From: Pseudomonadota bacterium
GTDB lineage: Bacteria > Pseudomonadota > Gammaproteobacteria > Burkholderiales > Burkholderiaceae_E
Length of the DNA: 64,000 nucleotides
Reading direction: 5' to 3'
Assembly: GCA_029779435.1 (NCBI GenBank)
Contig: JAKPAM010000076.1
Span: forward strand, 49,565-113,564
The translations under genes were made by a program, and so were the position numbers. Below the pieces are notes generated by a model, which made no database searches, had not been told where the DNA came from, and was given only the letters and a program-made list of their open reading frames with translations. This document shows positions 57,920 through 64,000 of this stretch, in pieces (within the stretch, counting starts at the first letter, position 1; each line of letters begins with the position of its first letter).

Positions 57920-60583
57920 ATGAACGAGGATCGCGATGCGAAAGCCGATGCCCTGGCCGGCGAACTGCGCCGTCAGGGCGCCGGACGCCTGACCCTGTTT
58001 CTCGGTGCCGCGCCGGGCGTGGGCAAGACCTACGCCATGCTTTCGCGCGCCCGCGAGTTGCAGCGCCAGGGTATCGACACGGTGATCGGCATCGTCGAGA
58101 CCCACGGCCGCAGCGAGACGGCGGCCCTGCTGGAAGGCCTGGAAGTCGTGCCGCGCAAGCGCATCGACTATCAGGAACGCACGCTCGAGGAGCTGGACAT
58201 CGACGCGGTGCTGGCCCGGCGTCCGCGTGTCGCGCTGGTGGACGAACTGGCGCACCGCAACGTGCCGGGCAGCCGCCACGAACGACGTTGGCAGGACGTC
58301 GTGGAACTGCTCGACGCCGGCATCGACGTCTACACCACGGTCAACATCCAGCACCTCGAAAGCCTCAACGACATCGTTCATCGCATCACCGGCGTGCGGG
58401 TCCGCGAAACGGTGCCCGATGCGGTGTTCGACCGCCTGCGCGACATTCGCCTGGTGGACTTGCCGCCGCGTGAGCTGATCGAACGGCTGTCCCAGGGCAA
58501 GGTCTATCTTCCCGATCAGGCCGAGCGGGCACTGCAGGCCTTCTTCTCGCCGTCCAACCTGACGGCGCTACGAGAGTTGGCGATGCAGACCGCAGCCGAT
58601 CGTGTCGAGGACGATCTGCGCGAATCGCAGGTCGCGCGCGGCTTGCCGGGCCTCGCTCTGCGTCGGCGCGTGCTGATCGCCATCGACGGCATGGGCGCTT
58701 CGGAATACCTGGTGCGCGCCGGCCGGCGCATCGCCGAGCGTCGCGATGCACCGTGGAGCGTCGTCACCGTGCAGCCCCTCGACGCGGCCGGTCCGGAGCG
58801 TCAAGCCGAACTCGATCGCGCCTTCGCGCTGGCACGAAGCCTGGGCGCCGATACGGAAGTCCTGCACGGCACCCACGTCGCCGACACCCTGCTCGATCAC
58901 GCCGAGCACGATGGTGTTTCCACCCTCGTGGTGGGGCGCACCCGCGAGCGTCCATTCGCCCGCATGGTCAACCGCACCCTGACCCAGCAGTTGCTGCAAC
59001 GTGGCGCGCACTACGAGCTGGTCATCATCAGCGCCCCGGAAGTCAGGGCGCGTGCACGGCGGAACACGCGACATCCGGTGCAGTGGCCGGGGCGCCGGGA
59101 CGCGCTGCTGGCGTTTGCCGCCGCGGCCGCGTCCACGCTGCTGGCATGGATCGCCGAGCGCTGGGTCGGCCTCGAAGACCTGTCGATGGTGTTCATCGTC
59201 GCCGTGGTATTGGTGGCGGCGCGAACCCGGATGGCGGCGGCCGTGCTCGCGGCCATCCTGTGCTTCCTGGCCTACAACTTCTTTTTCATCGAACCGACGT
59301 TCACGCTGTTCATCGGCGCACGCCAGGGCGTGACCACGGTGACCCTGTTCCTCGTGGCGGCCCTGGTCGCCGGCCGTCTGGCTTCGCGATTGCGGATGCA
59401 GGTGCTGGCCCTGCGCGCGGCCAATGCCCACGCCACCGTCCTGCAGGACCTGGGGCGGCAGTTGAGTTCGGCGGCGGATTTGGGGCAGGTGCTCAAAGCC
59501 GGCCGTGCCACACTGGAACGATCGCTGGGCATGGATGCGTGGCTGCGCGTCGGCGAGGTCAGCGACGCCTCCGGCGGCGCGGCTCTCGAACCCATCGACG
59601 ATGCGGCAGCCGATTGGGTGCTCGCGCATGGGCAGCCTGCCGGATGCCATACCGACACGCTGGCAAGTTCGGCATGGTGGTTCCTGCCGTTGCGCAACGG
59701 CGCGGACACCATTGGCGTGATGGGCCTGAAGTTCGGCGCCGTGCCCAAGCGCCCGACGGCGGAATCGCGTCGTCTGGCCGAAGCGATGGCCGAGGACATC
59801 GCGCAGGCCGCGTTGCGCACCCGCCTGGTGTCGGATCTGGAAAGCGCGCGGATGGCGAACGAAACCGAACGACTGCGCTCGGCGCTGCTGTCCTCGGTGT
59901 CCCATGACTTGCGCTCGCCGCTGGCGGCGATGGTGGGATCGGCGAGCAGCCTGGCCAACTACGCCAACGCCATGAGCGAGGACGACCGCAAGAGCCTGCT
60001 CGATACCATCCTGCTGGAAGGCGATCGGCTGGATCGCTACATCCAGAACCTGCTGGACATGACCCGGCTCGGCCACACCGGGCTGAGCCTGAATCGGGAC
60101 TGGATCGGCGTGGACGAACTGGTCGGTTCGGCGGCGAGCCGCCTGCGCCGCTACCAGCCGGGGGTGAAGCTGCAAGTGAGCCTGGCCGGCGGCCTCCCGC
60201 CGATCCGGGTGCATCCGGCGCTGGTCGAACAAGCATTGTTCAACGTGCTGGAGAATGCGGCCAAGTTCTCGCCGCCGGGCGAAACCATCGACATTGCCGC
60301 CCGGCTGGCGGACGGGCACCTGCAATTGGACGTGCGCGACCGCGGACCGGGCATACCGGAGCAGGAACGCAGCCGCATCTTCGATATGTTCTACAGCGTC
60401 GAACGCGGCGACCGGGGCCGCCAAGGCACCGGCCTGGGCCTGACGATCGCGCAAGGCATGGTGAATGCCCATGGCGGCAGCGTCGAAGCCTTGCCGACGC
60501 CGGACGGGCGCGGCACTCTGATCCGTATCACGCTCCCGCTGCTGGAACCGCCGCCTTCATCGAAAATGCCGGATGCCGACTGA
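57920..60583 (+). CDS. kdpD: potassium-responsive sensor histidine kinase KdpD
   Basis: An 887-residue membrane sensor. The N-terminal KdpD domain has LTLFLGAAPGVGKTYAM (Walker A) and the following VGIVETHGRSETAALLEGLE region. A universal-stress-protein-like domain follows at about 250-375, then four membrane helices at 395-500 and a GAF-like segment. The kinase part has the phosphorylated His662 in SSVSHDLRSPLAAMVG, then NVLENAAKFSPPG and DRGPGIPEQE, G-Q-G-T-G-L-G-L. It senses low potassium and phosphorylates KdpE, whose gene overlaps it by 11 bases. Confidence 0.97.
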   Translation: MNEDRDAKADALAGELRRQGAGRLTLFLGAAPGVGKTYAMLSRARELQRQGIDTVIGIVETHGRSETAALLEGLEVVPRKRIDYQERTLEELDIDAVLARRPRVALVDELAHRNVPGSRHERRWQDVVELLDAGIDVYTTVNIQHLESLNDIVHRITGVRVRETVPDAVFDRLRDIRLVDLPPRELIERLSQGKVYLPDQAERALQAFFSPSNLTALRELAMQTAADRVEDDLRESQVARGLPGLALRRRVLIAIDGMGASEYLVRAGRRIAERRDAPWSVVTVQPLDAAGPERQAELDRAFALARSLGADTEVLHGTHVADTLLDHAEHDGVSTLVVGRTRERPFARMVNRTLTQQLLQRGAHYELVIISAPEVRARARRNTRHPVQWPGRRDALLAFAAAAASTLLAWIAERWVGLEDLSMVFIVAVVLVAARTRMAAAVLAAILCFLAYNFFFIEPTFTLFIGARQGVTTVTLFLVAALVAGRLASRLRMQVLALRAANAHATVLQDLGRQLSSAADLGQVLKAGRATLERSLGMDAWLRVGEVSDASGGAALEPIDDAAADWVLAHGQPAGCHTDTLASSAWWFLPLRNGADTIGVMGLKFGAVPKRPTAESRRLAEAMAEDIAQAALRTRLVSDLESARMANETERLRSALLSSVSHDLRSPLAAMVGSASSLANYANAMSEDDRKSLLDTILLEGDRLDRYIQNLLDMTRLGHTGLSLNRDWIGVDELVGSAASRLRRYQPGVKLQVSLAGGLPPIRVHPALVEQALFNVLENAAKFSPPGETIDIAARLADGHLQLDVRDRGPGIPEQERSRIFDMFYSVERGDRGRQGTGLGLTIAQGMVNAHGGSVEALPTPDGRGTLIRITLPLLEPPPSSKMPDAD

Positions 60584-61286
60584 AACCTCGCCGAACCCGG
60601 CGCAGATCCTGGTGATCGACGACGAACCGCAGATACGCCGGTTCCTCGACATCAGCCTGCGCGCGCAAGGTTATAAGGTGGCCTCGGCGACAAGCGGGCG
60701 GGAAGGGCTGGAAGTCCTGGCGAGCCAAGGCGCGGACCTGGTCGTACTGGACATCGGCTTGCCCGACATGGACGGGCATGAAGTGCTGCGCGAGCTGCGC
60801 GGCTGGTCGCGGATTCCGGTCATCATGCTGACGGTGCGCGCGGGCGAGACGGAGAAGGTCGCCGCGCTGGATGCGGGAGCCAATGACTACGTCACCAAGC
60901 CTTTCGGTACGCAGGAATTGATGGCGCGCATCCGCGTGCTGCTGCGGCAGCATGCGGGAAGCGCCGAGGACGCGGCGGTCTTCGACGATGGCCGCCTGCA
61001 TGTCGATCTGTCGCGGCGCGAGGTTCGTCTGGACGGCGAGCGCCTCACGCTGGGACGCAAGGAATACGCGCTGCTGGCGCTGCTGCTGAAGAACAGCGGG
61101 CGTGTCGTGACGCAGCCGCAGATACTGCGGGAATTGTGGGGATCGACCCACTCCGAGGATACGCATTACGTTCGGGTTCTCGTCGGCAAGCTGCGGCAGA
61201 AACTCGGCGACGATGCGGCAGAGCCGCGCTGGATCGCCACCGAACCCGGAGTGGGCCTGAGGTTCGTTCCGAAGGCCGACGCGTAG
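60573..61286 (+). CDS. kdpE: response regulator KdpE
   Basis: A 237-residue OmpR/PhoB-type regulator. The receiver domain has acidic Asp16 and Asp17 (VIDDEPQIRRFLD), the phosphorylated Asp60 in VVLDIGLPDMDG, TVRAGETEKVAALDAGANDY and Lys110 in VTKPFGTQELMAR. The C-terminal winged helix carries LTLGRKEYALLALLLKNSGR and TQPQILRELWG with the wing near YVRVLVGKLRQKLGD. It activates kdpABC when phosphorylated. It overlaps kdpD and ends the operon; the downstream terminator belongs to the opposite strand. Confidence 0.97.
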   Translation: MPTETSPNPAQILVIDDEPQIRRFLDISLRAQGYKVASATSGREGLEVLASQGADLVVLDIGLPDMDGHEVLRELRGWSRIPVIMLTVRAGETEKVAALDAGANDYVTKPFGTQELMARIRVLLRQHAGSAEDAAVFDDGRLHVDLSRREVRLDGERLTLGRKEYALLALLLKNSGRVVTQPQILRELWGSTHSEDTHYVRVLVGKLRQKLGDDAAEPRWIATEPGVGLRFVPKADA

Positions 61287-61310
61287 GCCGCCTCCCGGCG
61301 CGACAAGCCG

Positions 61311-61341
61311 AAAAAAAGCCCCGGATCTCCCGATCCGGGGC
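61311..61341 (-). terminator. intrinsic terminator of the BON lipoprotein gene
   Basis: A perfect 10-bp stem (GCCCCGGATC, 61318-61327 with 61332-61341) with loop TCCC is followed on the minus strand by seven T residues (61317-61311). It ends the minus-strand transcript of the BON gene about 80 bp after its stop. On the plus strand no T-run follows, so it may stop kdpE read-through only weakly. Confidence 0.9.
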
Positions 61342-61422
61342 CAATCGCTTGCACGAAGAGACAAGGAATTCCTGAGCGAGGACGATCCCCGGACAAGTCA
61401 GGAAGAAAAACAGGGCAAGGCG

Positions 61423-61752
61423 TCAGGGCTTGATCGTGATCTCGTTCCTCACGGCCTTGACGCCGTTGGTGTTGCGGGCAAGGGTCTCGGCCGACGATTT
61501 TTCGGTGGCCGACTTGGCGAAACCGGAAAGCATCACCGTACCGTTGAGCGTCTCGACGCTGATCGCGTTCGCATCGACCGCCTTGCTTTCGACGTACTTG
61601 GCCTTGATGGCCGTCGTGATCGCCGCGTCGTCGACATAAGCGCCCATCGTCTGCTGTCCGCGTTGGACGGCACAGCCGGCGGCCGATACCGTCAGCGCGG
61701 CACTTACCAGAGCGATGGCCAACGACCGGCGAGGCGATTTGCGGGTATTCAT
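61423..61752 (-). CDS. BON-domain lipoprotein
   Basis: A 109-residue lipoprotein. The signal peptide MNTRKSPRRSLAIALVSAAL ends in the lipobox AAGC (about residue 27), followed by AVQRGQQTMGAYVDDAAITT. A BON domain spans residues 40-109: ITTAIKAKYVESKAVDANAI, then TLNGTVMLSGFAKSATEKSS and NGVKAVRNEITI. Such proteins (OsmY-like) sit in the periplasm or on the outer membrane and respond to osmotic or envelope stress. AGGAGA lies five bases before the ATG, and a strong terminator follows the gene. Its place next to kdp is suggestive but not proof of a link. Confidence 0.92.
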   Translation of the reverse strand: MNTRKSPRRSLAIALVSAALTVSAAGCAVQRGQQTMGAYVDDAAITTAIKAKYVESKAVDANAISVETLNGTVMLSGFAKSATEKSSAETLARNTNGVKAVRNEITIKP

Positions 61753-61915
61753 TCGTTCTCCTGAAGACGTGAGCGGGTATCGACAGGATGCGCCCGGCGC
61801 GATGGCGGTCCCATGCGCCACCGACTCGCGCCACTGTAGGAGAACGCCGGGTCGAAGCCTGCGCCTCGACTGACCGGATCGCGATGCGCGTGCGCCGTTG
61901 CGGTAAGCTCGCGTC

Positions 61916-62227
61916 GTGACCGACGAAAACCAATTCCACATTCCGCCGTCCTTCATCGCGTTGTACGTGCCGCCCGGCCGCATCAAGCCGACCGCCGGCC
62001 GCGACGAGATCGCGCAGCGCTATGAATTCTGCGAAGACCTGGCCTCGCTGCTGACCGAGCAGGCGAGCACGACGCGATGGGAACTCGGCATCACCGAGCG
62101 CGACGTGCTGGAAAGGGTAAGGGCCGGACTGGATGGCTCGAACGGGGACAGCGCCCCCGTGTCGGCAGCGGAAGCCGACTGGATCGTGCGGCGGCTGGCT
62201 GAATTGCTCGACTGGCCGCCGCTGTAA
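61916..62227 (+). CDS. conserved small protein of unknown function
   Basis: A 103-residue soluble protein beginning with a GTG: TDENQFHIPPSFIALYVPPG, then RDEIAQRYEFCEDLASLLTE and a helical C-terminus with SAAEADWIVRRLAELLDW. I recall similar short proteins in Burkholderiales genomes without assigned function; no domain is recognised. It is divergent from the BON gene. No strong ribosome site is seen, so the start is uncertain by a few codons, but codon use and the lack of stop over the whole length support it. Confidence 0.7.
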   Translation: MTDENQFHIPPSFIALYVPPGRIKPTAGRDEIAQRYEFCEDLASLLTEQASTTRWELGITERDVLERVRAGLDGSNGDSAPVSAAEADWIVRRLAELLDWPPL

Positions 62228-62252
62228 GCCGCCCGGCCGCGCGCTGGGGTTT

Positions 62253-62747
62253 TCAGCGTGTCGTGCCGTCGTCCACGATGTAGCGCAGCGTGCGCAGCGG
62301 CTGTCCGTCCACCGAGGTGATCAGGTGCCTGACCTGCCGTCCGATGCGCAGGCAGTCGCCCGAACTGACCTCGACGACCAGGCCCGAGCGTTCGTCGGAC
62401 TCGCCCGGAAACAGGAACACGCCTTCACCGTCGAGCACGACGTACAACTCGTCGGACTCGGCCGCCGTCACGCCGGGCACGATCGCTTCGCTATTGTTGC
62501 CGGGTGCGTAAAGATCGCGACGGCGCGAGCGATGGATGCCGCGAAACCGCGCCATCAGATCGTCGACGGCCACCGCGATGCGCTCGCGTTCGGTCGGGGT
62601 GGGATCGGGGCGGGCCATCAGCGCGCTGATGTCCGACGGCAGATTCAGAGGAACGGACTGGACACTGACGCGCAGTCGCGCGAGCAGGCGGGAGACGAAT
62701 GCATCGACGGGTAACCGGACGCCATCTGCCAACTTCAACGATGCCAT
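62253..62747 (-). CDS. cupin-domain protein
   Basis: A 164-residue protein. A short helical N-terminus (VDAFVSRLLARLRVSVQS) is followed by a cupin barrel: VTAAESDELYVVLDGEGVFLF is the first motif without the usual HxH, and VVEVSSGDCLRIGRQVRHLI the second, keeping one His. The loss of most metal ligands makes ordinary dioxygenase chemistry doubtful, so it may bind a ligand or act as a regulator. GGGGG lies near the ATG before ASLKLADGV. It stands alone on the minus strand between the unknown 103-residue gene and the Bug receptor. Confidence 0.75.
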   Translation of the reverse strand: MASLKLADGVRLPVDAFVSRLLARLRVSVQSVPLNLPSDISALMARPDPTPTERERIAVAVDDLMARFRGIHRSRRRDLYAPGNNSEAIVPGVTAAESDELYVVLDGEGVFLFPGESDERSGLVVEVSSGDCLRIGRQVRHLITSVDGQPLRTLRYIVDDGTTR

Positions 62748-62922
62748 GGAACCCCCTGTGGCACTGTGAATGGCTACAACATTAACGCCGTTCGCATTTT
62801 CCCGCCAAGGACAAAAAAACGCGGTGTCTGGTGATCGGCACATTGCGACGGCTGAACGGCCGCGCGTGTCGTCGATCCGCCATCGGCGCGGCGCGCGCGA
62901 ACCGCGGCACCGCGCCGAAGCG

Positions 62923-63948
62923 TCATTCGATCTCGATCTTCTCGCGCCGAATCACTTCGCCCCACATCGCGGTCTCGCTCTTGATGCGCGTCGCGAACTC
63001 GGCCGGCGGCAGTAGCTCGACCGTGCCTTGCAAACCCAGCTGGCGCATCGCGTTGGCGTCGTCGCGCACCGACTTCATCGCGTCGTACAACGCCTTGACG
63101 ATCGCGGGCGGCGTCTGCGCAGGCATCATCGCGCCGAGCCAGAACGGCACGTCGAAACCCGGGAATCCCGATTCGATCATCGTCGGCACGTCCGGCAGTT
63201 CGGGCAGCCGGCGCGGGATGGTAACCGCCAGCGCGCGCAGCCTGCCGCTCTTGACGTGCGCGATCGTCGGCGGCGTGTCGAGCATCACGTCGATCTCACC
63301 GCCGAGCAGGCCGGTCTGCGCCGCCGCGCCGCCCTTGTACGGCACGTGCGCGGTCCGGATGCCGGCCTGATTGTTGATCAGCTCGAAACCCAGTTGCGCG
63401 AGGTTGCCGACGCCGCCGGATCCATAGGTGATCTGGCCGGGCTGGGCCTTGGCCAGCGCGATCAGGTCGGCCATCGTACGGACGTTGGCGGTGCGCTCCT
63501 TCGCGGGATTGACGACCACGATGAACGGCGCCGACACCACCATCGTCAGCGGCACGAAGTCACGCTCGGGCAGGTAGGTGATCTTCTTGTAGACCTGATG
63601 ATTGACGGTGATGGCGCTCGAATTCGTCATCAGCATCGTGTAGCCGTCACCCGGCGCGCGCGCGACCTCGGCGGCACCCAGCATGCCGTTGGCGCCCGGC
63701 CGGTTCTCGACGATGAACGGCTGGCCGAGCTTTTGCCGCAACTGCTCGGCCATCACGCGCGCCACCGCATCGGTCGCGCTGCCTGCCGGAAAGCCGACGA
63801 CGATGCGGACGGGTTTGGCCGGCCAGCCGGCGGGCAGACCGGCATCGGACGACTGGGCGAGGGCGGCGGGCACGGCAGCGGCCAGCAACGGGACGGAAGC
63901 GACCGTGCGAAGAGCCGCACGGCGCGAGAGAGTGAAACGCGAACGCAA
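62923..63948 (-). CDS. Bug-family tripartite tricarboxylate transporter substrate-binding protein
   Basis: A 341-residue periplasmic receptor. A TTG start gives the signal peptide LRSRFTLSRRAALRTVASVP, with SRRAALR as a twin-Arg-type motif, and cleavage follows PAALAQ. The mature part has WPAKPVRIVVGFPAGSATDA, FIVENRPGANGMLGAAEVAR and GDGYTMLMTNSSA, all standard for Bug proteins. The TTG at 63948 is preferred because GGAGA lies five bases upstream; another TTG at 63960 has no such spacing. No permease genes are adjacent, and its ligand is unknown. It is divergent from whatever follows beyond the window edge. Confidence 0.92.
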   Translation of the reverse strand: MRSRFTLSRRAALRTVASVPLLAAAVPAALAQSSDAGLPAGWPAKPVRIVVGFPAGSATDAVARVMAEQLRQKLGQPFIVENRPGANGMLGAAEVARAPGDGYTMLMTNSSAITVNHQVYKKITYLPERDFVPLTMVVSAPFIVVVNPAKERTANVRTMADLIALAKAQPGQITYGSGGVGNLAQLGFELINNQAGIRTAHVPYKGGAAAQTGLLGGEIDVMLDTPPTIAHVKSGRLRALAVTIPRRLPELPDVPTMIESGFPGFDVPFWLGAMMPAQTPPAIVKALYDAMKSVRDDANAMRQLGLQGTVELLPPAEFATRIKSETAMWGEVIRREKIEIE

Positions 63949-64000
63949 TGTCTTCTCCAAACTCCGCGATGAAGCGGGCGATAGTGTAGGGACGCGCTGA

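Overview
The window reads as chromosome from a GC-rich betaproteobacterium, most likely order Burkholderiales and perhaps Alcaligenaceae-like. The clues are two Bug-family (tripartite tricarboxylate) periplasmic receptors without their permeases, a complete cbb3 oxidase cluster with FNR-type boxes, a Fur relative whose N-terminal half looks like Bordetella/Burkholderia Fur, and many small co-oriented operons of core metabolism. No rRNA, tRNA, CRISPR array, prophage or insertion sequence was recognised. The species cannot be named from the sequence alone.

Layout. 1-10.8 kb: oxidoreductases, a MATE and two MFS exporters, a CYTH-CHAD protein, glutathione reductase (gor) and phosphatidylserine decarboxylase (psd). 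10.8-10.9 kb: a probable small RNA on the minus strand with its own promoter, an anti-Shine-Dalgarno loop and a strong terminator. 11-16 kb: a thioesterase, gshA, a very large Arg/Gly-rich disordered protein and a Fur-like regulator. 16-21.5 kb: crotonase, LLM flavin oxidoreductase, tag, a Bug receptor, then a small wHTH-like protein behind a LexA-type box, followed by a sirtuin. 21.5-27.4 kb: a PH-domain protein and a HemS/HmuS-type heme protein with a lipoprotein signal, divergent from a YhaO/YhaN (SbcDC-like) nuclease pair. 27.4-36 kb: exporters, two acyl-CoA ligases, an anion-type MFS symporter and a VOC protein of lower GC. 36-48 kb: a diguanylate cyclase, then the minus-strand respiratory block ccoI-ccoS-ccoN-ccoO-ccoQ-ccoP-ccoG-fixH-like-small membrane gene-hemN-SafE. 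48-53 kb: a type-I-secretion-style adhesin, a DUF3182 protein and an alpha/beta hydrolase. 53.5-61.3 kb: kdpABCDE. 61.4-64 kb: a BON lipoprotein, a small unknown, a cupin and a second Bug receptor.

How the genes work together. The cco/hemN/ccoG/ccoI/ccoS genes build and supply copper and heme to a high-affinity oxidase. A perfect FNR box lies in front of ccoN and a near-match in front of ccoI, so the block should be induced at low oxygen. KdpABC is a high-affinity potassium pump controlled by KdpDE encoded directly downstream. gor and gshA serve glutathione metabolism. The HemS-like gene sits behind a strong promoter whose spacer is filled by an inverted repeat, which suggests metal- or heme-dependent repression.

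The less ordinary content is: the anti-SD small RNA; a 53-bp near-perfect palindrome just before an MFS start codon; a 32-bp intergenic repeat found four times, always between co-oriented genes and always in the transcribed orientation; the LexA-box gene/sirtuin pair; the RGG-rich protein with a cUUCGg hairpin in its leader; and the lipoprotein-type HemS. Functions are assigned by reading protein motifs, and no database search was run.
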